64,000 nucleotides of DNA from WHSW01 sp963781265 (GTDB lineage: Bacteria; Actinomycetota; Thermoleophilia; Solirubrobacterales; 70-9). The stretch covers positions 27,470-91,469 of the forward strand of contig CAWAFH010000017.1 of assembly GCA_963781265.1 (NCBI GenBank), given 5' to 3'. The first letter of the stretch is position 1; every line of letters starts with the position of its first letter. The notes beneath the pieces were generated by a model, which saw only the letters and a program-made list of their open reading frames with translations, ran no database searches and was not told where the DNA came from. The position numbers were made by a program, and so were the translations under genes. Below are positions 47,022 through 56,242 of this stretch, in pieces.

Positions 47022-47549
47022 CTAATTCGCCGTGACTTCGAGCGCGCCGTACATGCCGCCGGCGTAGTGGGCAGGCAGGTTGCAGAAGTAGACGTACTTG
47101 CCCGGCTTCAGGTCCAGCGTGGTCTGGTCGGTGGCGCCCGGAGCGACGTCGGCGATCTCGCCGGGACTGTCGAGCTGCTCCTCATCGACTTCACCGTTGG
47201 GAAGCGTCGGCAGCGCCGAGGGATCGAGATCGGTCTTCGCCACGACCCATTCGTGCGGGGCTCCGCCGATGTTGTCGACCGTGACCTTGACCGAGCCCGC
47301 CGGCGCTGTCGCCGTGTCGGGCTTGTAGAAGAACTCGCCCATGTCGAAGCTGAGCTCGCCGCCGTCAGCCGAGCCGCCGCCTGCGGGCGCCGCGGCGGTG
47401 GCGTTGCCGGTCCCTGGAATGAACACTGTCGTTGTCTGATGATCGGTGACGGTGGTCGTGGCATCCGAGCTCCCGCAACCGGCCGCCCCGACGCTCACCA
47501 GGCACGCTGCGCTCGCGGTGAGCGCGAACAAGAACTTGGTCGGATTCAT
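47022..47549 (-). CDS. Cupredoxin-like copper-binding lipoprotein
   Basis: 175 residues. A lipoprotein signal (VSVGAAGC) and Thr/Ala-rich linker lead to a plastocyanin/azurin-like domain. Type-1 copper ligands are visible: His in GGAPHEWVV and Cys-x4-His-x4-Met in YFCNLPAHYAGGM. It would hold copper for electron transfer at the outer membrane face. ATG 47549 with AGAGGCAGAG upstream. Confidence 0.88.
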   Translation of the reverse strand: MNPTKFLFALTASAACLVSVGAAGCGSSDATTTVTDHQTTTVFIPGTGNATAAAPAGGGSADGGELSFDMGEFFYKPDTATAPAGSVKVTVDNIGGAPHEWVVAKTDLDPSALPTLPNGEVDEEQLDSPGEIADVAPGATDQTTLDLKPGKYVYFCNLPAHYAGGMYGALEVTAN

Positions 47550-47668
47550 GGACTCTGCCTCTCGTGCGGTCTCACAACCACCCCAGGATCCAGCCAGGGG
47601 GACCAGTTCTCATCCGCGCGCGATACGTGGCCGAGTCCGTGGCGGCTGCTGAGTGCGATCATGGCCGC

Positions 47669-48142
47669 GTGGAGATTCGGCGCGGGACGGTTGACGACAT
47701 CGCGCGGCTCGAGCCGCTGTGGCACGCGCTGCGCGACCACCACGTGACCCTCCCGGAGATGCTGCCGGCGCGGCCACGGGAGAAGTCCTGGGAGGTGCGC
47801 AGGCAGACCTACGAGGACTGGCTCACACAGGACGGGCACACGCTGCTGATCGCCGAGCGCGACGGTGAGCCGATCGGCTACACGGTGGTCTCGGTCAGCG
47901 AGGAGCTGCCCGCCACCTGGGACGTCGGCGACCGGATCGCCGAGATCGAGACGCTCTCGGTACTCCCCACCGAACGAGGCACGGGGGTCGGGCGGGCGCT
48001 CACGGACGCGGCGATCGAGGTCGCCCGCGAGGCCGGCGTCGAGGCCGTCTTCGTCGGGGTCGCACACTCGAACGCCGGCGCGATCCGCTTCTATGAGCGC
48101 GAGGGGTTCGAGGCCTTCTACGCGCTCATGGTCAGGACCTGA
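47669..48142 (+). CDS. GNAT-family N-acetyltransferase
   Basis: 157 residues from GTG 47669. The acetyl-CoA loop is seen in LSVLPTERGTGVGRALTDAA and the C-terminal GAIRFYEREGFEAFY motif is typical. IRRGTVDDIARLEPLW is the usual start of the fold, which is why a longer upstream extension is not used. Substrate unknown. The DUF488 gene follows 7 bases later. Confidence 0.88.
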   Translation: MEIRRGTVDDIARLEPLWHALRDHHVTLPEMLPARPREKSWEVRRQTYEDWLTQDGHTLLIAERDGEPIGYTVVSVSEELPATWDVGDRIAEIETLSVLPTERGTGVGRALTDAAIEVAREAGVEAVFVGVAHSNAGAIRFYEREGFEAFYALMVRT

Positions 48143-48149
48143 TCCAGCG

Positions 48150-48629
48150 ATGAGGGTCGCGACGGTGGGCGTCTACGGGTTCGACGCCGACCGCTTCCTC
48201 GCCGCCCTGAAGGCGGCCGGCACCGGGCTCGTCGTCGACGTGCGCCAGCGCCGCGGGGTGCGCGGCAGCGAGTACTCATGGGCCAACGCGCAACGGCTGC
48301 GGGCGATGCTCGCCGACGCGGGGATCGAGTACCGCCACCGCAAGGACCTCGCCCCGACGACCGAGCTGCGCCAGCTTCAATACGCCGAGGACGACCGCCT
48401 CGGCGTCGGCAAGCGCTCACGGATCGAGCTGGCGCCCGAGTACACCAGCCGCTATCTGGCCGAGATCCTCGACCCGGTCGACCTGGGCGAGTTCGCGGCG
48501 GAGCTGCCGGCCGACTCGGTCACCGCGCTGCTGTGCGTCGAGCGCGACCCGGAGGCGTGCCATCGCTCGCTGATCGCCGCGCGGCTCGCCGACGAGCACG
48601 GCGCGGAGGTCGTCCACCTGCGCCCGTGA
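48150..48629 (+). CDS. DUF488-family protein
   Basis: 159 residues. TVGVYGFDADRFLAALKAAG at the start, VVDVRQRRGVRGSEY and the C-terminal LLCVERDPEACHRSLIAARL (the family's Cys-His signature) identify DUF488. The family is widely conserved, often linked to stress or nucleic-acid functions, but has no proven reaction. ATG 48150 directly follows the GNAT gene. Confidence 0.9.
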   Translation: MRVATVGVYGFDADRFLAALKAAGTGLVVDVRQRRGVRGSEYSWANAQRLRAMLADAGIEYRHRKDLAPTTELRQLQYAEDDRLGVGKRSRIELAPEYTSRYLAEILDPVDLGEFAAELPADSVTALLCVERDPEACHRSLIAARLADEHGAEVVHLRP

Positions 48630-48638
48630 ATCGCGCGC

Positions 48639-49331
48639 TCAGGCCAGCAGCGCGACCCCGACCGCGATCAGCCAGAGCGACCAGGCGACGTAGGTGACCG
48701 GGGTCAGCGCGCCGGCGAGCTTCCAGCCGGAGGGCTCGAAGCCGCCGACGAACTCGACCGAGCAGACCAGGAACAGAGGCCCGATCAGGACGCCGATCAC
48801 CCCGAGCCACCCGGGCACCGCGGTCGAGCCGATCAGGGCGACCCCGGCGAGGATCGACCAGAGGCCCGTCAGCGCATAGCCGAGGTGCTCGCCGACCGCC
48901 ACCCCGAGGTAACGGTTGAAGGACTGAAAGACGACGTCGACCGCCTCGCCGCGCGGCGAATCGGGTGGCTGTTCGGTGGCAACCCTGGCCAGGTACGGGA
49001 CCAGGAACGGCCAGCGGATCAGGCCGAGGAACTGGACGAGCGAAGCGAGCACGCCGACGACCGCGCCGAGGATCACGACGGAGCGATCGGCATCGGCGAT
49101 CGCGATCGCGAGCAGCACCGCGAGCGCCGTGAACAGCACCGCGGAGAGCGCGAACGCCCACCAGATCAGGATCAGCGCGGCACCGCCCGCCCGGAAGCGC
49201 TCGAGTACCTCGTGGGTCGGCAGCCGCAGGACGTCCGGGTAGTCGAAGCGCTGGGCGAGCAGGGTGAAGCCGACGTTGAAGAGGATCGGGACGGCGATCA
49301 GGACGAGCCCGGCAACGGCCTGCTCGCTCAC
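48639..49331 (-). CDS. DUF4386-like membrane protein
   Basis: 230 residues with six predicted helices. RFDYPDVLRLPTHEVLERFRAGG between helices 1 and 2 and the pattern of the later helices fit the DUF4386 family, of unknown function. GTG 49331 overlaps the TGA of the small upstream gene (GTGA), so it is translationally coupled and last in the MMPL operon. Confidence 0.78.
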   Translation of the reverse strand: MSEQAVAGLVLIAVPILFNVGFTLLAQRFDYPDVLRLPTHEVLERFRAGGAALILIWWAFALSAVLFTALAVLLAIAIADADRSVVILGAVVGVLASLVQFLGLIRWPFLVPYLARVATEQPPDSPRGEAVDVVFQSFNRYLGVAVGEHLGYALTGLWSILAGVALIGSTAVPGWLGVIGVLIGPLFLVCSVEFVGGFEPSGWKLAGALTPVTYVAWSLWLIAVGVALLA

Positions 49332-49486
49332 GTCCGACGATCCCCTCGGCTGACGAACCAGCCCCCGAGCGCCCCGAGCGCCAGCCCGACCTCAGGCGCC
49401 AGGGGCAGGTCGGTCGCGACGCTGACCAGGATCCCGAGCGCCAGCCCGATCACCGCGCCGACCGCGATCGCCGCGCCGGCGCTCAC
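49328..49486 (-). CDS. Small two-helix membrane protein
   Basis: 52 residues from GTG 49486. Two hydrophobic segments (AIAVGAVIGLALGILVSVA and LALGALGGWFV) with a short polar end. Its start overlaps the stop of the MMPL gene (GTGA) and its stop overlaps the start of the DUF4386-like gene (GTGA). This double coupling suggests it is a real accessory subunit. I do not recognise the family. Confidence 0.75.
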   Translation of the reverse strand: MSAGAAIAVGAVIGLALGILVSVATDLPLAPEVGLALGALGGWFVSRGDRRT

Positions 49487-51582
49487 TTCGAACCCTTTCG
49501 CGACAGCGCCGACGGCCACCAGACCGGATCGCCGATCTCGAGGACGAGCGCCGGGACCAGCAGGGTGCGGACTATGAAGGTGTCGATCAGCACCCCGATC
49601 GCGATCGTAAACCCGATCTCGGTCAGGCTGACCAACGGCAGGACGGCGAGCGCCGAGAAGGTCCCGGCGAGCACGATGCCGGCGGAGGTGATCACGGTCC
49701 CGGTGACCGCGAGCCCGCGCAACATGCCCTGGCGGGTCCCGTGGGTGAGCGTCTCCTCCCGCACCCGGGCCATCAGGAAGATGTTGTAGTCGATCCCCAG
49801 CGCGACCAGGAAGACGAACGCGAACAGGGGCAGCCCCGGATCGAGACCCGGGAAGTCGAAGACGTTCTCGAAGAAGAACGTCGCGATCCCGAGCGCGGCG
49901 CCGAAGGAGAGGATCACCGTCCCGATCAGGACCAGCGGCGCGACCACGGCGCGCAGCAGGCCCATCAGGATCAGCAGCACCAGGGTGAGCGCGATCGGCA
50001 CGATGACCCGGTTGTCGCGGGCGGCCGACTGGCGCAGGTCGTACTCCTCGGCCGTCGGACCGCCGACCAGCGCGGCGTCGCCGCCGGCTCCGTGGGCCGC
50101 CTCCCGGATCCCGGGCACGAGATCGAAGCCGGCGGTGCTGAGCGGATCCTGATCGAGCGTCACCGAGAGCTTGGTGCCGGTCGGGCCCTGCTCCTCCTCG
50201 GGGCTGATCTCGGCGACGCCCGGCGCCTGGGCGACCGCGTCGCGCACGGCGTCGAGCTTCGCCGCGTCGGTCACGACGACGTTGGTCGGCGCGTTCGCCC
50301 CGGCGGGGAAGCTCTCCTCGATCAGCGTCTGGCCCTCCGCGGAGTCGACGTCGTCGCGGAACCCGTTGCCGCTGGTCAGGTCGTTGTTGAGCTGGGTGAG
50401 CCCGAGGCAGAGGAACAAGAGCACGGCGATCGTCCCGATCCAGACTCGGCGCGGCCCGCGGTCGACCCAGGCCGCGATCCGGCTCCAGGTGCCGTGCGTC
50501 TCGTCGATGCCCTCGCTGCCGACCCGCGGGATGAACGGCCAGAACGCCCGGCGACCGGTGATCGCCAGCAGAGCCGGAAGGATGGTCAGCATCGCGACCA
50601 TCGCGAGGCCGACCCCGAGCGCGCCGATCGGACCGAGGCCGGCGGTGCCGCTGACCTCGGCCAGAGACAGCGTCAGCAACGCCGCCATCACGGTCCCGGC
50701 CGAGGCGACGATCGCCGGGCCGGCCTTGCGCATCGCCACGCGGACCGCGTCGTGTTTGTCCTCGTGGCGCCGCAATTCCTCGCGGTAGCGCGAGACGAGC
50801 AGCAGCGCGTAGTCGGTCCCGGCGCCGAAGACGAGCACGGGGAGGATCCCGCCCGACTGGCCGGTGACCGTGACCCCCGCCTCGGCGAGCAGATAGCCCA
50901 TCCCGCGCGAGATCGCCTCGGCGACGATCACCGAGAAGAACGGGATCAGCCAGAAGATCGGGCTGCGGTAGATGATGATCAGCAGGACGAGGACGAGCGC
51001 CGCCGTCGCGTACAGCAGGGCGCCGTTGATCGAGTCGAAGACGTCGATCGCGTCGGCCGAGAAGCCGGCCGGGCCGGTCACTTTCGCCTCGAGGCCCGCC
51101 GGCAGATCGGCCACGATGGCCTTGATGTCGTCGGTCGCGTCGACCAGCAGCTCACCGGCCTCGTTGCTGCCGTCCTCGACCGTGATCGGGGTGACCAGAA
51201 GGGCGGCGTTGCCGTTCTCGGAGACGATCGCTCCCCCGGTCGCGCCGACCCCGTCGCGGCGGTCCGCGTTGATCGCCACGCGGGCGCGAGCGATCGCGGC
51301 GCGATCGGCGACGGTCAGCCCGCCGTCGCGGTTGAACACCGTGATCGCGTCGGAGATGTCACCCGAGGGAAAGTCCTCGAGCACGTTGATCGCCTGCACT
51401 GACTCGGCCTTGCCCGGCAGATAGTCGGCGGGGTCGTTCTCCTGAACGTCCTCGAACTTGCCCGCCAGCGGCCCGATCACGACCAGGATCACGAGCCAGA
51501 CTCCCAGCACGGCGAACTTCGTCCGCCGCCCGCCCGGGAGATCGGCGAACCAGCGCCCGACCGCTGTGACCTTGTCCCGCAT
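49483..51582 (-). CDS. MMPL-family RND transporter
   Basis: 699 residues. Two similar halves, each with one helix, a large external domain and a bundle of five helices. Signatures include GTDYALLLVSRYREELRR and GIDYNIFLMARVREE, the conserved Asp-Tyr pair of MMPL proton relays. It probably exports a lipid or lipophilic substrate across the membrane. ATG 51582 has GGGAGGG 7 bases upstream; GTG 51588 is too close to it. First gene of a three-gene coupled operon. Confidence 0.92.
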   Translation of the reverse strand: MRDKVTAVGRWFADLPGGRRTKFAVLGVWLVILVVIGPLAGKFEDVQENDPADYLPGKAESVQAINVLEDFPSGDISDAITVFNRDGGLTVADRAAIARARVAINADRRDGVGATGGAIVSENGNAALLVTPITVEDGSNEAGELLVDATDDIKAIVADLPAGLEAKVTGPAGFSADAIDVFDSINGALLYATAALVLVLLIIIYRSPIFWLIPFFSVIVAEAISRGMGYLLAEAGVTVTGQSGGILPVLVFGAGTDYALLLVSRYREELRRHEDKHDAVRVAMRKAGPAIVASAGTVMAALLTLSLAEVSGTAGLGPIGALGVGLAMVAMLTILPALLAITGRRAFWPFIPRVGSEGIDETHGTWSRIAAWVDRGPRRVWIGTIAVLLFLCLGLTQLNNDLTSGNGFRDDVDSAEGQTLIEESFPAGANAPTNVVVTDAAKLDAVRDAVAQAPGVAEISPEEEQGPTGTKLSVTLDQDPLSTAGFDLVPGIREAAHGAGGDAALVGGPTAEEYDLRQSAARDNRVIVPIALTLVLLILMGLLRAVVAPLVLIGTVILSFGAALGIATFFFENVFDFPGLDPGLPLFAFVFLVALGIDYNIFLMARVREETLTHGTRQGMLRGLAVTGTVITSAGIVLAGTFSALAVLPLVSLTEIGFTIAIGVLIDTFIVRTLLVPALVLEIGDPVWWPSALSRKGSK

Positions 51583-51793
51583 CCGCACGCCCTCCCAATC
51601 GACTCGATCGCTTCGCGTGCCGAAACTATGCGATCCGGCGCCGCGGCGTCGCCGCGGCTCCGGGCACCCCGTTTCTCACCGGAGGGGTGCTAGCTTTTCC
51701 GCAAGCGCACTTTTCGTGCGAACCCGTGCCGCCTCGCTGTCGTTGCCTAGAGCTTCCTCCGCGTCGTATGCACATCTCAAACGGAGGACTCAT

Positions 51794-51997
51794 ATGAGCA
51801 CCGGAACCGTCAAGTGGTTCAACGACAGCAAGGGCTTCGGCTTCATCACGCCCGACGATGGATCCGCGGATCTGTTCGTCCACCAGAGCGCGATCGCCGG
51901 CTCGGCAGGCGGCTCGCTCGCCGAGGGGACCAAGGTCAGCTTCGACACCGAATCCAGCGACAAGGGCCCGCGCGCGAGCAACGTCAGCCCCGTCTGA
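51794..51997 (+). CDS. Cold-shock domain protein (CspA family)
   Basis: 67 residues, the standard size. GTVKWFNDSKGFGFI (RNP1) and DLFVHQSAI (RNP2) are intact. It binds single-stranded RNA or DNA. ATG 51794 has GGAGGACTCAT upstream. The ~210-base region before it (51583-51793) includes a small hairpin CGCAC-TTTTC-GTGCG (51706-51720), perhaps part of a long 5' leader as in other csp genes. Confidence 0.95.
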   Translation: MSTGTVKWFNDSKGFGFITPDDGSADLFVHQSAIAGSAGGSLAEGTKVSFDTESSDKGPRASNVSPV

Positions 51998-52000
51998 AGC

Positions 52001-52447
52001 TCAGCCGGATCCCTCGAGTAGGGACTTGAGCCTGCGCAGGTCCTTGCGCAGGCCCGACCGGACGATCGACCCGAGCACGGGCCGCAGGAGCCGCATCGCC
52101 CCGCGCGGCTCGAGCTCGATCGAGTACGTGAACGTCGCACCCCGGCCGTCCGCGGCCGGGGTGACTCGGCGCCCGCCCGTGAGGCCGCCGATCGTCCCCT
52201 CGCCGGCGAAGCGGTACGAGACCCCGGGCTCGAGCTCGGTGACGACCGTGTCCGCGACGTAGTCGCGCCCGGACGAGCGAACCACCTCGTGCACCCTGGT
52301 CCCGACCGCCGGCGGTCCGGGCGGGTCCGGAGTCATGTCGCTCAGCCCGTCGCGCCACTCGCGGTCGAAGCCGTAGTCGGCGATCGCCTCCCAGACCTCC
52401 CCGGCCGGCCGGTCGATCAGGACGCCCTCCTCGATGCGGACGGACAC
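52001..52447 (-). CDS. SRPBCC-family protein
   Basis: 148 residues from GTG 52447, which follows GAAGGGGGCTTCA. VRIEEGVLIDRPAGEVWEAIADYGFDREW is the classical START-like opening and the C-terminal helix (RSGLRKDLRRLKSLLEGSG) closes the fold. A hydrophobic-ligand carrier or cyclase-like protein of unknown role. It is convergent with the cold-shock gene, only 3 bases apart. Confidence 0.85.
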   Translation of the reverse strand: MSVRIEEGVLIDRPAGEVWEAIADYGFDREWRDGLSDMTPDPPGPPAVGTRVHEVVRSSGRDYVADTVVTELEPGVSYRFAGEGTIGGLTGGRRVTPAADGRGATFTYSIELEPRGAMRLLRPVLGSIVRSGLRKDLRRLKSLLEGSG

Positions 52448-52644
52448 TGAAGCCCCCTTCGTTTCGTTGGCAGCCGGACGATCCTCCCATGAGCGCGGCG
52501 GGCGATTCAAGCGTCGATCACGCGCGCTGGCTGCTCGAGCAGGGCGCGTCGGAGCGCTAGGAGCGAAGCCCGGCCCGGACAACGGTGAAACTGCCGTATT
52601 TGCCCGGCGCCGCCACCGTAAGGCGGACCGGCCAAGACGCCCGC

Positions 52645-53583
52645 TCAGGTGCCCCCGGCAAGCGCGTCGTGGATCGCCCGGCGCCCGGCTTCGAGGCCGC
52701 CCCTGACGACCTCGATGTCGCGCTCGAGACGCCCCGGGACCGGTGAGCCCGGCGCTGGGCGGACCGACAGGACGTGGGGAGTCATGCCCGCGTTCTGGTC
52801 GTGGCGAGCGAGCAGGTCCTCATCGGCGTGCTCGCGCTCGGCTCGGCTCAGGAACGCGCGGGCGATGGCCGGGTCGATGCGACCCAGCGCCCGGGTCATC
52901 AGCCGGGCGCTCGGCCCCGAGGGCGGCGTGACCAGCTCGCCCTGACGACGGGATCGCAGCAGCAGGACGTGCGACGCGCCATCGGCGAAGGCGGCGTGAA
53001 ACGGGATCGCGGCGCTGAGGCCGGCGTCGAGGTAGCGCGTGCCGTCGACCACCACCGGGTCCCCGGCCAGCAGCGGCAGCGTCGCCGAGGCGCGGATGAC
53101 CTGGCGCAGGCTTGCGGGGTCGGAGATGTGACGGTGCAGGTCGACGGCCAGCCCGGTTGCCACCTCGGTCGCAAGTGGATGGAGCTCGCCGCGCGCGTCG
53201 AGCACCGCCTCGAACAGGCCGGGAGAAAGCTGCTCGTACCGCGTCTCAACCAGCGTCTCGAGGTCGACGATCGGGCGCCGGCCGACGACTCGGCGCCAGT
53301 CGATCAGCTCGTTGACCAGCCGCGGATCGGTCCAGGTCGGGATGCCGTCGCGAACCCGGCCGCTGAGCAGCCACATCGCGTTGAGCGTGCCGGCCGACGA
53401 GCCGTACACGGCGTCGAAGGAGTCGGCGAGGCCGAGCTCGTCGAGGCCGAGCGCCATCCCGCCGGACACCGCTCCGCGCATCCCGCCACCTTCGATCACC
53501 AACGCGACGCGGGCGCCGTCGGGGCGCCGTCGAAGCGCCTCGGCGACCGGATGTAGTCCCGCGGGCATCGCCCGACCATTCAT
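52645..53583 (-). CDS. Patatin-like phospholipase
   Basis: 312 residues from ATG 53583. The oxyanion loop GGGMRG, nucleophile GSSAG and catalytic Asp in YLDAGLSAAIP are all present and in the expected order. The enzyme is a Ser-Asp dyad lipid acyl hydrolase. No signal peptide. The endonuclease-like lipoprotein gene ends 26 bases upstream on the same strand, so they may be co-transcribed. A longer reading in frame lacks family similarity. Confidence 0.92.
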   Translation of the reverse strand: MNGRAMPAGLHPVAEALRRRPDGARVALVIEGGGMRGAVSGGMALGLDELGLADSFDAVYGSSAGTLNAMWLLSGRVRDGIPTWTDPRLVNELIDWRRVVGRRPIVDLETLVETRYEQLSPGLFEAVLDARGELHPLATEVATGLAVDLHRHISDPASLRQVIRASATLPLLAGDPVVVDGTRYLDAGLSAAIPFHAAFADGASHVLLLRSRRQGELVTPPSGPSARLMTRALGRIDPAIARAFLSRAEREHADEDLLARHDQNAGMTPHVLSVRPAPGSPVPGRLERDIEVVRGGLEAGRRAIHDALAGGT

Positions 53584-53609
53584 ATCGGGCGCGGACTGGC
53601 CGCGCCGGC

Positions 53610-55145
53610 CTACCCCCCGCCGCCGCGAACGCTGAACTCGGCCGTGCCGGCCGACTCGTACTGGTCGGCGAGCAGATAGTGGACGACGTAGTCGCCCGTC
53701 GGGAGCGGCCACGCGGCGCCCTGGCTCTCGGGGCCGAGCGTCGCCTCGCCGTCGGTCGTCGGGGGGACGGTGCCGGCCGCGTGCCCGGCGGCGTAGGCCC
53801 AGAGCAGGTAATCGTCATTGTCGGGGTCCGCCGCCGACGCCTTGAACACCCCGAGCCAGTCCCAGCGGTTGGCCGGGGCTTCGCTCCAAGAAACCTCGAT
53901 CGGCTCGCCGGGCTCGTAGGTTCGCTTGTTGGTCGACAGCTCGAGCTGGGCGTCCGGATCGCGCAGGTAGACCGGGACCCGGGCGATCTCGGCCCCGTCG
54001 CCGTCGGTCAACACCACGTCGTAGGCCCCCGGGTCCCAGCCGGAGGTCTCGAAGCTCGTCGTCCCCCGCTCACCCGAGGCGTCCTGGGCCTCGACGGGCT
54101 CGGAGGGATCGCCGCCCTCGGGCACGATCGCGACCTCGTTGTCGGCCGAGTCCGGGACGTTGTGGGTGACCGTGACCTCGTCGCCGACCGTCTTCAGGCG
54201 TGCGTCGACGGCGACCAGGGTCGGCATCGCGACGGGCGTGACCTCGAAGCTCGAGAGCACCGCGCGGTGGTCAGAGGTCCACGGCGACTGCTCGATGTCG
54301 ACGTCCTCCCCGCCGGGCTCGCCGACGATCTGGCTGTCGAGCGTGGTCGACGGGCCCGCCGCGTAGACGTAATCGATGCGCTCGCCCGAGCGGTGGGTGA
54401 CGCCGGGCTCGGCGACCGGATCCGGGTGCGCGTCCCGATAGCTGTCGCGGAATCCGAGGTCGAGCAGCTCCTCGCTCACCGGCCACGGCACCGGCTCGGT
54501 GATCCCCTTGCGGGTCCCGACGGTCTCAGCCGTGTAGTCCAGGGTCGAGGGTTCGTTGAGGTCGCCGGTGAGGAAGATCGGATAGCCGTCGTCGATCAGC
54601 CCGGCCATCGCGTCCATCGGCCGTTCCATCGCCGAGGTGCGGACCTCGTTCTCGCTCTCGACCACCGACGCGACCGACTTCCCGTTGCGCAGGGCCCGCG
54701 GGCCCCACGCGACGTAGTCGAGGTGCTCGTTGAAGAACGGGACCACGTAGCCGGGCTCGACCTCGAGCAGGGCGTAGAGGCCATCGCCTCCCGACGGCTC
54801 GAGGATCGGGTACTTCGAGAGCAGCTGCAGCGACGTGTTGTAGTACGGGTAGCCGGTCCGCTCGGCCATCTCGGGCAGGCGCTCGTATGACTCGAGGACT
54901 CCGACCACGTCCGCGTCGACGCGGCGGATCACCCGGTCGGTGTCCGGCCCGCCTCCGTACTCGACGTTGTAGACGAGCACGTCGAGGTCGACCGCCTCGC
55001 CCTGAGCGGGCGCCGACCCGGGGTCGTCGTCGCCGCCGATCTCACAGCCGCCGACGACCAGCGCGCCCACGACCAAGGCCGCGGCCACCGCGAGCACGCG
55101 GGAGCGCCGCGTGATCCCGTTCGGCTCACCCCCATCGTCTGCCAC
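53610..55145 (-). CDS. Endonuclease/exonuclease/phosphatase-family lipoprotein
   Basis: 511 residues. The lipoprotein signal ends VGGCEIGG. Residues ~50-300 form an EEP domain with VYNVEYGG, LTGDLNEP and SDHRAVL metal-binding motifs. Residues ~310-511 are two beta-sandwich modules with SWSEAPANRWDWLGVF and WPLPTGDYVVHYLL, resembling calcineurin-like-enzyme accessory domains. It may cleave phosphodiesters in lipids, sugars or nucleic acids outside the cell. Start near 55145. Confidence 0.88.
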   Translation of the reverse strand: MADDGGEPNGITRRSRVLAVAAALVVGALVVGGCEIGGDDDPGSAPAQGEAVDLDVLVYNVEYGGGPDTDRVIRRVDADVVGVLESYERLPEMAERTGYPYYNTSLQLLSKYPILEPSGGDGLYALLEVEPGYVVPFFNEHLDYVAWGPRALRNGKSVASVVESENEVRTSAMERPMDAMAGLIDDGYPIFLTGDLNEPSTLDYTAETVGTRKGITEPVPWPVSEELLDLGFRDSYRDAHPDPVAEPGVTHRSGERIDYVYAAGPSTTLDSQIVGEPGGEDVDIEQSPWTSDHRAVLSSFEVTPVAMPTLVAVDARLKTVGDEVTVTHNVPDSADNEVAIVPEGGDPSEPVEAQDASGERGTTSFETSGWDPGAYDVVLTDGDGAEIARVPVYLRDPDAQLELSTNKRTYEPGEPIEVSWSEAPANRWDWLGVFKASAADPDNDDYLLWAYAAGHAAGTVPPTTDGEATLGPESQGAAWPLPTGDYVVHYLLADQYESAGTAEFSVRGGGG

Positions 55146-55233
55146 CTGACCTTGTAGTCAACCATACGTTCGCGCACGCCACCCCACCGCGCCGCCGCCT
55201 CGCGATCGCCGGAGGTTAGGGTGGGGACTGGCG

Positions 55234-55647
55234 ATGCCAACAGCCCGCCGTCTCCTGCTCACCACCACCGCCCTCGCACTCCTCGCGGCTCCGTGTTCGC
55301 TCGCGGTCGACGACGGGAGGTACACGGGCACCGAGGACGCGGGCACGAACAAGGTCTCGCTCAAGGTCAAGGACGACAAGGTGGTCAAGTTCAGCGCCAA
55401 GGTGAACGCGTCGTGTGGCTCCGACGACCTCCTGATCACCGTCGCCTACCCGCCCACCGGGCAGCGTGGGGCGAAGGCGAAGATCCGCAATAAGGCCTTC
55501 AAGGCGACCTTCAAGTCCGATCCGTCGCTCACACCGGACGAGGACAGGCGCACGATCACGGGCAGGTTCACGGGCTCGAAGGTCGCGGGCGCCATCGAGG
55601 TGAGCGGCCTGTGCTCGTACGAGGGCGCCTACAGCGCCCGGCGCTGA
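55234..55647 (+). CDS. Small secreted hypothetical protein
   Basis: 137 residues. A signal peptide (RRLLLTTTALALLAAPCSLA) is followed by a beta-rich domain with two Cys that may pair (NASCGSD and SGLCSYEG). DGRYTGTEDAG and ITGRFTGSKVAGAIEV look like a repeated beta-hairpin found in other actinobacterial secreted proteins. No function is known. ATG 55234; TAGGGT lies 11 bases upstream (55217-55222). Confidence 0.7.
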   Translation: MPTARRLLLTTTALALLAAPCSLAVDDGRYTGTEDAGTNKVSLKVKDDKVVKFSAKVNASCGSDDLLITVAYPPTGQRGAKAKIRNKAFKATFKSDPSLTPDEDRRTITGRFTGSKVAGAIEVSGLCSYEGAYSARR

Positions 55648-55696
55648 TCGACGGCGCTCGGCGGACACGAGCACCGGGGAACTTCGGCGTCGAGCA

Positions 55697-56242
55697 TCAG
55701 CAGCACGCGCAACCAACCTCGACGATGCAGCACTGGGCGTTCTCGCCGCAGGCGCAGCAGATGTCGGAGCCGAAGCAGCAGAGGCCGTCGGAGCACGGGC
55801 TGGTGCCGGGCGGGCAGGTCGGGCCCGGGCCCGGGCACACGCCTCCACGTGGTCGGCAATGGCCGCCCCCTCCACCTCCCCCAGCGGTGGGACCGGACGG
55901 GCACGATCCGCAGCGCGCCAGGTTGACGCCGTAGGCCGCCCAGGCCCCGGCGAGCGCGGCCGTCGCGAACATGAAGTTGTTGGGGACCAACAGACGCTTG
56001 CCGTGCGGCCCGACGAATTGCCTCAGGGCGGAGTCCAGGCCATGGTTGAGCCGCCGCTCGGCCTCCTTCTGGCACTGGCAGCCGCTCTCGCGAAGCTGGA
56101 CCTGAACCTCTGCGGCCGCGCGGGCGAGCGGGCTCGCCGCGACCGCCGAGACGGTCGCCACCTTGATGGCTGTGCGGCGGGTGAACTGCGGCTCTTTCCC
56201 GTTGGCGGCGCGGACCGCGAGCCGGTCGAACCGAGTCGTCAT
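55697..56242 (-). CDS. Tat-signal cysteine-rich protein
   Basis: 181 residues. The N-terminus has a twin-Arg motif (FTRRTAIKVATVS) followed by a hydrophobic stretch and ASPLARAAAE, which fits a Tat signal. A helical middle is followed by a Gly-rich hinge and a C-terminal segment very rich in Cys (LCCFGSDICCAC, QCC, GCACC; about 18 in all). ATG 56242 overlaps the stop of the helical protein gene (ATGA). It is last in a three-gene coupled operon headed by a MauE-thioredoxin fusion, which is the natural partner for making its disulfides. Confidence 0.8.
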   Translation of the reverse strand: MTTRFDRLAVRAANGKEPQFTRRTAIKVATVSAVAASPLARAAAEVQVQLRESGCQCQKEAERRLNHGLDSALRQFVGPHGKRLLVPNNFMFATAALAGAWAAYGVNLARCGSCPSGPTAGGGGGGGHCRPRGGVCPGPGPTCPPGTSPCSDGLCCFGSDICCACGENAQCCIVEVGCACC

